Shown here one piece after another: positions 1 to 5,228 of a stretch of DNA of 5,695 nt (the stretch's first letter is position 1; every line of letters begins with the position of its first letter). Source of the stretch: Streptosporangiaceae bacterium (lineage in GTDB: Bacteria; Actinomycetota; Actinomycetes; Streptosporangiales; Streptosporangiaceae); contig JASHYW010000136.1 in NCBI GenBank assembly GCA_030042885.1, positions 1 through 5,695 on the forward strand, given 5' to 3'. The notes under the pieces are model-generated. The model ran no database searches. It worked only from the letters and a program-made list of their open reading frames with translations, and was not told where the DNA came from. Position numbers and translations under genes: made by a program.

Positions 1-1196
1 GCGATCACGGCCAGTGCCCAGGCGGCGGCCCGGCGCGGGCCGGGAAGCTCGACCGGCCGGGGCAGCGGCGGGGCGCCGATCGCGGCGGGCTCGACGTGCC
101 GCGCGGGACGGCGGGACGGGATGACGTGAACCTCGATCGGGCCGGCCGCCCGGATGGCCTTGTTGATCACCGAGCCGTGCAGCAGCTCGCGGCGCCGCGA
201 CCACCGGGTCGCGCCGAGCACCAGCTGCCGCGCCCCTTCCGACCGGGCGAAATCCAGCACCGTGGTGGCCACGTCGATGCCCGCGAGCTCCTCGTAGCGG
301 CCGCCCAGCTCGCCGAGCAGCCGGCGCTGGCCAGCCAGCCAGGCCGGCTCGGCTCCGGCCAGGCCGGTGGGCTCCCGGACGTGCACCCCGATCAGCTCCG
401 CGTGCAGCGAGCCGGCGATCTGCGCGGCCCGCCGCAGCACGTGCTCGCCCTCCGGCGCCCCGGTCAGCGCCACCACCACCCGTTCCCGGGGGGCCGCGGG
501 CAAGGGCGCGTGGCCGAGCGCGGCGCGCGCCGCGGCATCCAGCAGGTCCCGCTCGTCCAGCCAGCCCAGCGCCAGCTGCCGCAGCGCGGCCAGATGCTTG
601 GGGGTGTAGAACCCGCCCAGCGCCGTCTCGGCCGGGCCGGCCAGCATGCCGCCGCGGGCAATGCGCTTGCGCAGCTCCCGAGGGGAGACGTCGATGAAGT
701 CCACCCGGTCGGCCGCGGCGATCACGGCGTCCGGCACGGTCTCGCGCTGGCCGACGGAGGTGATCGCCTCCACGGCGTCGTTCAGGCTCTCCAGATGCTG
801 GACGTTCAGCGAAGTGATCACGTCGATGCTCGCGTCCAGGAGGTCCTCCACGTCCTCCCAGCGCTTGGAGTGCCGGCTCCCCGGCACGCACTCGTGCGCC
901 AGCTCGTCCACCAGCGCCACCCGCGGGTGCCGGGCCAGCAGCGTGTCGAGGTCCAGCTCGGCGAAGGCCGTGCCGCGGTAGCTGACCTGCCGCAGCGGAA
1001 CCCGCTCCAGCGCCGCGGCCATCGCGTCGGTATCGCCGCGGCCGTGGGTTTCGGCCAGCCCGATCACCACGTCGGCGCCGGACTCGGCCAGCCGCCGTCC
1101 CTCGGCCAGCATCGCGTACGTCTTCCCGGTTCCCGGCGCAGCCCCCAGGAACACGTGCAGCCGGCCACGCCGCCGCACCACCGGACCAGCGGACAT
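1..1196 (-). CDS. kdpD: KdpD sensor histidine kinase, N-terminal part (cut by window edge)
   Basis: This is the cytoplasmic sensor region of KdpD, the membrane kinase that responds to low potassium or turgor and, with KdpE, controls the high-affinity KdpFABC potassium pump. Translated from ATG at 1196, 398 residues are present. Residues 12-225 form the KdpD domain, with a Walker A loop GAAPGTGKT (18-26), a Walker B-like VALVDELAH (93-101), then PGSRHSKRWEDV and NVQHLESLND, all hallmarks of the family. Residues 238-360 form a universal-stress-protein-like domain, including LVLGATRWSRRRELLHGSV. The hydrophobic run from about 388 (AAAWALAVI) is the first membrane helix, and the kinase domains lie beyond the left edge. 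The start is uncertain: TTG 1202, GTG 1199 and ATG 1196 are consecutive in-frame codons, and a GGAGGG motif lies 8, 11 and 14 bases upstream of them respectively. No kdpFABC gene lies upstream within the window. Confidence 0.93.
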   Translation of the reverse strand, partial: MSAGPVVRRRGRLHVFLGAAPGTGKTYAMLAEGRRLAESGADVVIGLAETHGRGDTDAMAAALERVPLRQVSYRGTAFAELDLDTLLARHPRVALVDELAHECVPGSRHSKRWEDVEDLLDASIDVITSLNVQHLESLNDAVEAITSVGQRETVPDAVIAAADRVDFIDVSPRELRKRIARGGMLAGPAETALGGFYTPKHLAALRQLALGWLDERDLLDAAARAALGHAPLPAAPRERVVVALTGAPEGEHVLRRAAQIAGSLHAELIGVHVREPTGLAGAEPAWLAGQRRLLGELGGRYEELAGIDVATTVLDFARSEGARQLVLGATRWSRRRELLHGSVINKAIRAAGPIEVHVIPSRRPARHVEPAAIGAPPLPRPVELPGPRRAAAWALAVI

Positions 1197-1499
1197 CACC
1201 AACCCGTCAGCCCTCCAGTCCCGCAGCTCTTCCACATGCCCAGCGTGTGAGCTGATGTGCGCCCCGCAGCAGAGCCGAAAGTCCCCAGCGCCCAGGCCGA
1301 ACGCAGTTACCCCCGGTTCCACGGCCGGCGAATGCCCATGCAAGCAAAGCCATCGCTGGATCCCGCCTGGTCCGGTGAGAGCTGGACCAGACTGGCCGTG
1401 TCCGGGGTGATGCGGTAGCAGCCGCCTGCTGTCAGGGAATCGTTCCTTGTGATGAGGCTGGGTTATGAGGTTCCTGTCACTTCCAGGGGAGGGGTTTCC
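1197..1499. other. Intergenic region upstream of kdpD
   Basis: About 300 bases lie between the kdpD start and the first plausible plus-strand start. I see no convincing coding region on either strand. The stretch should hold the kdpD promoter, reading leftwards, but no confident -10/-35 pair could be picked. Its clearest element is the inverted repeat at 1367-1390. Its 3' end carries the purine-rich ribosome binding site AGGGGAGGGG (1485-1494) in front of the GTG at 1500. Confidence 0.5.
1367..1390. repeat. 7-bp perfect inverted repeat CTGGTCC-N10-GGACCAG
   Basis: CTGGTCC (1367-1373) and GGACCAG (1384-1390) are exact reverse complements separated by 10 bases. The element lies about 170 bases upstream of kdpD and 110 bases upstream of the GTG at 1500. 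It has no following T run on either strand, so an operator or RNA hairpin is more likely than a classical terminator. The binding protein is unknown. Short GC-rich inverted repeats also arise by chance in such genomes. Confidence 0.4.
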
Positions 1500-1567
1500 G
1501 TGACTTCGTTCGATGTCCGGGTCTTCGCGATCCGGCGCAGGCCCGCTGCTGACCCGGGAAACCGGCC

Positions 1568-1588
1568 GCAGGCCGCCTGCCAGCAGGC
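1568..1588. repeat. GCAGGC-C-GCCTGC-CA-GCAGGC triad
   Basis: The hexamer GCAGGC occurs at 1568-1573, inverted at 1575-1580, and again direct at 1583-1588. The middle copy could pair with either flanking copy, but the 1- and 2-base spacers make tight hairpins need shortened stems. It lies inside the doubtful integrase-like fragment and downstream of the minus-strand operon. Its function is unknown and chance is possible in such GC-rich DNA. Confidence 0.3.
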
Positions 1589-1655
1589 TGCGCGCGCCCT
1601 TGTACGGTTATGCCTTCAATCCCCAACGGCGCTCTCGCGCCCCGGACACAGCCAC

Positions 1656-1671
1656 GGCCAGCGCGCTGGCC
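1656..1671. terminator. Perfect 16-bp palindrome, candidate operon terminator
   Basis: GGCCAGCGCGCTGGCC is exactly self-complementary and can fold as a 6-bp stem with a CGCG loop. It begins 31 bases beyond the stop of the 93-residue membrane protein gene, in the position expected for the terminator of the minus-strand operon. There is no U tract, which is common for actinobacterial hairpin terminators but lowers certainty. It lies within the integrase-like fragment, so it could also be just GC-rich sequence. Confidence 0.35.
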
Positions 1672-1701
1672 TGGCTGGAGCGCGTCTCGCTGCCGGTCAC
1701 G

Positions 1702-1983
1702 CTACGAGCGCGCGGACCGCGTGAGCTGGGGTTCGATGCCTGTGGTGTCCGCGTCTGCGGCATCCGGCGCGGCAAGGGCCTGGCTCTCACGCGGCAGTGG
1801 TGCCTGTGGCCGGAGTGGCGGTCGCGCATGTTCGCTGCCGGGACGCGCGGCGAGGTAGACCAGGCTGAGCCATACGAACAGCAGACCGACGGGGACGGCG
1901 ATCATCATGGCCAACTGGACGGCTGGGAGATCGGGTGACGGGTAGGCGCTGGCCAGCGGGATCGCCGAGATGATCCCGGACAT
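1702..1983 (-). CDS. Small single-pass membrane protein of unknown family (93 aa)
   Basis: This is the last gene of the operon. The ATG at 1983 is preceded by AAGGAAG with an 8-base spacer, and that site overlaps the end of the upstream gene. The stop of that gene is only 5 bases before this start, so translational coupling is likely. The protein has a short N-terminal segment (MSGIISAIPLASAYPSPD), one strong membrane helix at about residues 24-46 (LAMMIAVPVGLLFVWLSLVYLA), and a proline/alanine-rich hydrophilic tail of about 47 residues with no recognisable motif. Arginine 47 after the helix suggests the tail is cytoplasmic, by the positive-inside rule. I do not recognise the family. Its position suggests a membrane anchor or partner for the products of the upstream genes, which is inference only. 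An in-frame extension upstream to 2298 exists but lacks the membrane-protein start signals and overlaps the neighbouring gene. Confidence 0.72.
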   Translation of the reverse strand: MSGIISAIPLASAYPSPDLPAVQLAMMIAVPVGLLFVWLSLVYLAARPGSEHARPPLRPQAPLPRESQALAAPDAADADTTGIEPQLTRSARS

Positions 1984-1988
1984 GGAGA

Positions 1989-2420
1989 TCACTTCCTTCC
2001 TAGCTCGATCGGTGGCGGCCCGGGTGTGGCCCGGCCGGCTTGCTGGCGCAGGAGGACGCGGTGGATGAAGACGGGTACGCCGCGCATGGCCAGGTCCGCT
2101 GCTGCCGTCAGGTCGAGCCAGCCTGATTGCGGCATGCTGCCGGCCGTACCGGTTGTTATCGCCTGCGCTGTCGGGCCATGCGGTCCCGGCTGGAGAATCA
2201 GGGCCCGGACCCTGGGATCGCGGGCGCCGGCTCGTGCGGCGCCGGGAAAGCACCATGACCATGTCGTGCCCGCCGCGTCGAAATGCAGTTCGCGACATCC
2301 CGGCCGCGCCGCGCAGCCCGTGACCTGGATGAGGCGACCGAGGTACAGCTCGGGTGGCGTGGCATCCGCCGCCGGTCTCTGCCGCATCGCCCAGGCGCGG
2401 TATCGCTCATCACATGGCAT
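1989..2420 (-). CDS. Hypothetical protein (143 aa), operon partner of the radical SAM enzyme
   Basis: The ATG at 2420 follows a GGAGGA site at a short spacing (GGAGGATGTC then ATG) and comes 29 bases after the radical SAM stop codon. An in-frame ATG at 2507 would lie inside the radical SAM gene and is not preferred. The product is soluble, with no signal peptide or membrane helix. It begins MPCDERYRAWAMRQ, has a central beta-like portion (LGRLIQVTGC, CRELHFD, TWSWCF, VRALILQPG) and ends with a segment (SGWLDLTAAADLAMRGVPVFIHRVLL) that looks like helix plus strand. Four cysteines are at 3, 36, 42 and 57. C36-x5-C42 might bind a metal but matches no motif I know. I do not recognise the family. 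Tight linkage to the radical SAM gene and the membrane protein gene argues for a shared pathway. Confidence 0.75.
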   Translation of the reverse strand: MPCDERYRAWAMRQRPAADATPPELYLGRLIQVTGCAARPGCRELHFDAAGTTWSWCFPGAARAGARDPRVRALILQPGPHGPTAQAITTGTAGSMPQSGWLDLTAAADLAMRGVPVFIHRVLLRQQAGRATPGPPPIELGRK

Positions 2421-2449
2421 GACATCCTCCGGTGACAGGTATTGGTGGC

Positions 2450-4012
2450 TCAGGTGAGCCCGGCGAGGAACGCCAGATGCTGGCGGGATCTGTCTTGTGC
2501 CTTCCATCTGGTGAGCTGGCCGCGGCCGTACAGGCGTAGTGCGGGTACCGCGAAGGCGTGCTGCAGCTGGTTCCAGTCGGCGGGTGCCAGGGCCGCCTGC
2601 AGGGACTCGCCCAGCTCGCGCCAGTGGTGCCGTACGGCGAGACGGGTCAGCGCGGGGAACCGGGTCGCGAGATGGCCGCGTGCGGCGAGCCGGGCCAGCG
2701 CCGGTGCGGTGCGCAGCGCGGCGGCGAGCGCGGGCAGTGCGATGCCGCGCCGTGAGTAGAAGCGGTTCATGGCTTCGAGCATGGAGGCTTGCAGCTGGTA
2801 GGGGTGTGTATGGACGGGTCGCATGACGGCGTGGTGGCCGTCGAACAAGGACCAGTCGCCGGTGAGGATGCGGCCGCCAGCCTGGGCGCGGTCGTACAGG
2901 CGGGTGCCGGGCAGCGGCGTCTCAATCATGATCTGGATGGTGTCGATGTCGTGCCGGCTGGCGAATTCGGCGATCTGGCCAGCCTGGGCTGCCTGGTCGG
3001 TGTCGGCGCCCACGACGAACATCCCGTGCACCAGGATGCCGTGCTGGTGGAACAGCCGGACCGCGCCGACGATGTCCCGGACCTGCAGCTTCTTGTTCAT
3101 CTGCCGCAGCGTTTCGTCCGAGGTGCTCTCGAAGCCGACCATCACCATCCGGCAGCCGGCGGCTTTCATCAGCGCGAGGAAATCGTGGTCCGGCTCGCGG
3201 GCGGCCCCTGGCCGGTACACGGTTTCCGCGCGGACCTGGGCGTACCAGTCGGGGGTGAGGCCGGCCTGGATCATCGACCGGAGCAGCCCGCCGGTGCGGA
3301 CCTTGCTGACCACGAAGTTGTCGTCGTGGAAGAAGACCTGGCCGGGGTCCAGCGCGGCGAGTTCGGCGAGTACCTGGCTGCCCAGGCGGTAACGGACGCG
3401 GCGGGAGAACATCGCGGTGACCGCACAGAACTCGCAGTCGAACGGGCACCCCCACTGGGTCATCACCGGCTTGAGCCTCATCTGCTCGCTGCCCGCGATC
3501 AGCGACATGGCAGGTGCTGGCAGTGCCTCGAATTCGGGCTGGGAGCAGCGGGCCCGAGCGGGGTTGTGATGCCGTTGCCCGCCGTTGTCCCGCCAGGACA
3601 GCCCCGCGATCCCGGCCAGCGGCCGCCCCTGGTCGAGGGCCGCGGCCAACTCGGCGATGGTTGCCTGGCCCTCGCCGCGGATCACGTAGCTCGCGTGGTC
3701 GAGGCCCTCGTCGGGCAGGAACGTAACGTGCGGACCGCCCAGCACAACAGGCACTCCGGCCGCCTGGAGTTCCGCGGCGATCTGGTAGGCGCCGGGCTGG
3801 GTCGAGGTGATGCTGGAGATGCCCACCAGGTCGGCCGACAGGCAGTCGGCGATGTCGATAGGCGCGACGATCTCGCAGTAACACCGCACGTCGTGACCCG
3901 CCTCGGCGAGGATCCCGCCCATCAGCGGCGTGCCCAGCCTGGGCAGCATGATGTGGTTATAGACATGCGGTCCGGGAGGGGCCGGCTCGATGAATCGGAT
4001 GCGCAGGGCCAT
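2450..4012 (-). CDS. B12-binding domain radical SAM protein
   Basis: This is a class B cobalamin-dependent radical SAM enzyme. Such enzymes use a [4Fe-4S] cluster and S-adenosylmethionine to make a 5'-deoxyadenosyl radical, and many methylate unactivated carbon or phosphorus via methylcobalamin. Residues about 1-150 form the B12-binding fold, with RLGTPLMGGILAEAGHDV, a GISSITSTQPG loop and VVLGGPHVTFLPDE (89-102). The DxHxxG cobalamin motif is absent, as is common in this class. Residues about 180-400 are the radical SAM core: the cluster motif C189-x3-C193-x2-C196 lies in WGCPFDCEFC, followed by FFHDDNF, GFESTSDETLRQMNKK (293-308) and IETPLPGTRLYD. Residues 383-424 (DWSLFDGHHAVMRP to MNRFYSRRG) resemble the DUF4070 region. 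The last 95 residues are helical and unassigned. The ATG at 4012 has a GGAG seven bases upstream. The substrate cannot be told: hopanoid-type methylases have similar architecture, but a peptide substrate is possible because a 35-residue peptide gene lies immediately upstream. Confidence 0.93.
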   Translation of the reverse strand: MALRIRFIEPAPPGPHVYNHIMLPRLGTPLMGGILAEAGHDVRCYCEIVAPIDIADCLSADLVGISSITSTQPGAYQIAAELQAAGVPVVLGGPHVTFLPDEGLDHASYVIRGEGQATIAELAAALDQGRPLAGIAGLSWRDNGGQRHHNPARARCSQPEFEALPAPAMSLIAGSEQMRLKPVMTQWGCPFDCEFCAVTAMFSRRVRYRLGSQVLAELAALDPGQVFFHDDNFVVSKVRTGGLLRSMIQAGLTPDWYAQVRAETVYRPGAAREPDHDFLALMKAAGCRMVMVGFESTSDETLRQMNKKLQVRDIVGAVRLFHQHGILVHGMFVVGADTDQAAQAGQIAEFASRHDIDTIQIMIETPLPGTRLYDRAQAGGRILTGDWSLFDGHHAVMRPVHTHPYQLQASMLEAMNRFYSRRGIALPALAAALRTAPALARLAARGHLATRFPALTRLAVRHHWRELGESLQAALAPADWNQLQHAFAVPALRLYGRGQLTRWKAQDRSRQHLAFLAGLT

Positions 4013-4039
4013 GGCGTAGCTCCGGAGCAGTCTTCCGGG

Positions 4040-4147
4040 TCAGAACGCGAAGAAGGCGGTCTCGCCCGGCCCTTGCAGGCGGATCCCGAATCTCAGGCCG
4101 CCGCCACAGATACGGGGGTTGACGTCGGGATGCGTCGCACACGGCAT
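4040..4147 (-). CDS. 35-residue peptide, candidate substrate or leader of the radical SAM operon
   Basis: This is the first gene of the minus-strand operon. The ATG at 4147 is preceded by an excellent ribosome binding site, GGAGGAGGT, ending 9 bases before it. The frame runs to TGA at 4040-4042, and the radical SAM gene starts 27 bases later. The product begins MPCATHPDVNPR, continues ICGGGLRFGIRLQG and ends PGETAFFAF. It has two cysteines (3 and 14), a triglycine after Cys14 and an aromatic C-terminus with three phenylalanines. It has no membrane helix or signal peptide. Gene order (peptide, then B12 radical SAM enzyme) and size fit a RiPP precursor, but there is no recognisable leader family or double-glycine cleavage site. 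Alternatives are a translational leader for the radical SAM gene or a small structural protein. Evidence for translation is the ribosome binding site, promoter position and spacing; function is unknown. Confidence 0.62.
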   Translation of the reverse strand: MPCATHPDVNPRICGGGLRFGIRLQGPGETAFFAF

Positions 4148-4186
4148 GGCACCGCCACCTCCTCCGCGGGCTCGGCCCGCAATCGC

Positions 4187-4192
4187 ACTATA
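4187..4192 (-). promoter_or_regulatory. Candidate -10 element of the peptide/radical SAM operon
   Basis: On the minus strand the hexamer TATAGT differs from the TATAAT consensus at one position. It would place the transcript start near 4180, giving a leader of about 33 bases to the ATG at 4147, with the ribosome binding site inside it. No good -35 hexamer is seen at 17-18 bases, so the promoter may be weak, activator-dependent or read by an alternative sigma factor. The upstream AT-rich inverted repeats would overlap its -35 region. Confidence 0.5.
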
Positions 4193-4235
4193 CATTTTGC
4201 TAAATCAATAATGTTTAGTAAATAACTAAATGTAT
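4190..4235. promoter_or_regulatory. AT-rich divergent operator with nested inverted repeats
   Basis: About 46 bases of very AT-rich DNA lie in otherwise GC-rich sequence between the divergent peptide operon and the Rrf2 gene. The outer arms ATACATTT (4190-4197) and AAATGTAT (4228-4235) are perfect reverse complements. Inside are TTTAGT (4214-4219) and ACTAAA (4225-4230), a perfect 6-bp inverted repeat with a 5-base spacer. A further CTAAA (4200-4204) can pair with TTTAG (4214-4218). Three similar half sites at this position fit binding by a dimeric regulator, most simply the adjacent Rrf2 protein (inference). AT-rich palindromes are typical of Rrf2 family sites such as those of NsrR and IscR. 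Confidence 0.65.
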
Positions 4236-4238
4236 GAT
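4233..4238 (+). promoter_or_regulatory. Candidate -10 element of the Rrf2 regulator gene
   Basis: TATGAT matches the -10 consensus at five of six positions and would start transcription near 4245, 39 bases before the GTG at 4284. The palindrome at 4214-4230 would then sit between the -10 and -35, as expected for autorepression. No clear -35 is present at the standard spacing. An alternative pair, TTGCTA (4197-4202) with AAATAA (4220-4225) at 17 bases, is also possible. Confidence 0.35.
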
Positions 4239-4283
4239 TCCGGCGTCTACGTGATCCGTCAAGCGGCTGGTTACACTGGCCAC

Positions 4284-5228
4284 GTGCACGTGACGCTCTC
4301 CAAGCGGGGCAGCTACGCCGCGGCCGCGGCCATCTGCCTCGCGCGCGCGTACCCGGCCGGCCGGCCGAAGAAACTGCGCGAAATCTCCGCCGAGATGAAC
4401 ATCCCCCGCACCTATGTCTCGCAGATCCTCGGCGACCTGGTGCACGCCGGAATCGCCGTGTCCTCCGCCGGCCGGGACGGCGGCCACCGGCTCGCCCGCT
4501 CCCCCGAACAGGTCAGCGTGGCCGAGGTAATCGAGGCAGCCGAGGGACCGCTCGCCTCCGAGCGCTGCGCGCTGGGCGACGGTCCCTGCCGCTGGCAGGC
4601 CGTCTGTCCCATGCACGAGACGATCACCACCGCCACTGCATCCTTGCGGCAGGTGCTGTCCTCGACCAGTCTCGCCGTGCTCGCGGAACGCGACGCGGCC
4701 ATAGCCCGCGGAACCTACCCCGTCCCCGCCGACGCGCACCCGCACCCCGCAGCAGTCACCATCGCCGACACCGTGCAGATCGAGCTGCCTGCCACGATCA
4801 TCGCCGCCCGGCTCACCGCGGGAACCTCCTGGCTTACCAGGCACGCCGAAGCCTGCGACACCGAAGAACTGCAGATCCGGGTAGGGCCCGGCTGGCCCGG
4901 CAAGACGGTAGCCGTCCACCTCGGCCAGGCGGCACGGGAAGACGACCACCTGGTGATCCCTCTCATCTGGGAAGCCTCCGGCCCGGCCGGCATCTTTCCC
5001 CGATTCGAAGGCGAGCTCCGGCTCAGCCCCCTCGACTCCGAACGGTCAGAACTCTGCCTGTCCGGGCGTTACCGACCGCTCCTCGGGAGAGCGGGCCAGG
5101 CCCTGAACGACACGGTGCTCACCCGTCTGGCCCGCGCCACCCTGCGCTCATTCCTGCGCCGCGTCGCCCAAGGGCTGGAACACGAACACGCCAGCCCAGA
5201 CCGGGCTTCCCAGACCGTCAGTGGCTGA
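4284..5228 (+). CDS. Rrf2-family regulator with putative Fe-S cysteines, fused to an SRPBCC-like domain
   Basis: This is probably a dimeric DNA-binding sensor of the Rrf2 family (IscR, NsrR, RsrR relatives), which use Fe-S clusters to sense nitric oxide, redox state or cluster supply. The GTG at 4284 is preferred because the protein then opens VHVTLSKRGSYA, the family's usual start; the upstream ATG at 4230 falls inside the operator. From that start the protein has 314 residues. Residues 1-75 form the winged helix, with KKLREISAEMNIPRTYVSQILGDL and the wing GRDGGHRLARSP. Residues 95, 102 and 108 are cysteines (CALGDGPCRWQAVC), spaced X6 and X5 rather than the X5/X5 of IscR and NsrR. Typical Rrf2 proteins end near 150-165 residues. 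Here about 150 extra residues follow, and segments such as VQIELPATIIAARL, HLVIPLIWEASGPAGIFP and LCLSGRYRPLLG resemble SRPBCC/START-like ligand-binding folds. No strong ribosome binding site precedes the GTG. Transcribed divergently from the peptide operon, it likely controls both. Confidence 0.88.
   Translation: MHVTLSKRGSYAAAAAICLARAYPAGRPKKLREISAEMNIPRTYVSQILGDLVHAGIAVSSAGRDGGHRLARSPEQVSVAEVIEAAEGPLASERCALGDGPCRWQAVCPMHETITTATASLRQVLSSTSLAVLAERDAAIARGTYPVPADAHPHPAAVTIADTVQIELPATIIAARLTAGTSWLTRHAEACDTEELQIRVGPGWPGKTVAVHLGQAAREDDHLVIPLIWEASGPAGIFPRFEGELRLSPLDSERSELCLSGRYRPLLGRAGQALNDTVLTRLARATLRSFLRRVAQGLEHEHASPDRASQTVSG

Larger units (their letters stand above)
1500..1724 (+). pseudogene. 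Possible 5' remnant of a site-specific integrase gene
   Basis: A GTG start at 1500 sits 5 bases after a strong AGGGGAGGGG ribosome binding site and opens with VTSFDVRVFAIRRR. To my recollection, actinobacterial tyrosine-integrase proteins commonly begin in this way (M-x-SFDVR-x-W-x-IR-x-R). After about residue 15 the frame turns into alanine/arginine-rich sequence without integrase character and stops at residue 74. Neither other plus frame clearly resumes the family, and integrases are usually several hundred residues long. The likely reading is a decayed or recombined fragment whose beginning and translation signal survive. It could instead be a short unrelated ORF. It converges on, and overlaps by 23 bases, the minus-strand gene ending at 1702. 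Confidence 0.33.

Noticed and set aside
96..1250. Plus-strand open frame of 384 codons
   Set aside because: It lies opposite kdpD, whose translation shows unmistakable KdpD motifs; the plus frame is proline/arginine/glutamine-rich and without family features.
1513..1938. Plus-strand open frame of 141 codons
   Set aside because: It has no good ribosome binding site, runs antisense to the membrane protein gene, and shows no recognisable domain; at most part of it belongs to a decayed integrase.
1984..2298. Upstream extension of the membrane protein gene to ATG 2298
   Set aside because: The extension overlaps the 143-residue gene in another frame and is arginine/proline-rich; ATG 1983 has a well-placed ribosome binding site.
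2922..3884. Minus-strand open frame of 320 codons in another frame
   Set aside because: It lies wholly inside the radical SAM gene in a shifted frame with arginine/proline-rich composition.
3957..4142. Minus-strand 61-codon frame overlapping the peptide gene
   Set aside because: It overlaps the radical SAM start and has no ribosome binding site; the 35-residue frame in the same place has a strong one and ends cleanly before the enzyme gene.
2789..4225. Plus-strand open frame of 478 codons
   Set aside because: It is antisense to the radical SAM gene and is explained by GC-rich third positions of that gene; it also runs through the peptide gene and its promoter.
4230..4283. Earlier ATG start for the Rrf2 gene at 4230
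   Set aside because: The added residues are not typical of the family and the ATG lies within the operator palindrome, before the likely transcription start.
4215..4949. Minus-strand open frame of 244 codons opposite the Rrf2 gene
   Set aside because: Glycine-rich antisense shadow; the plus strand carries the winged helix and cysteine motif.
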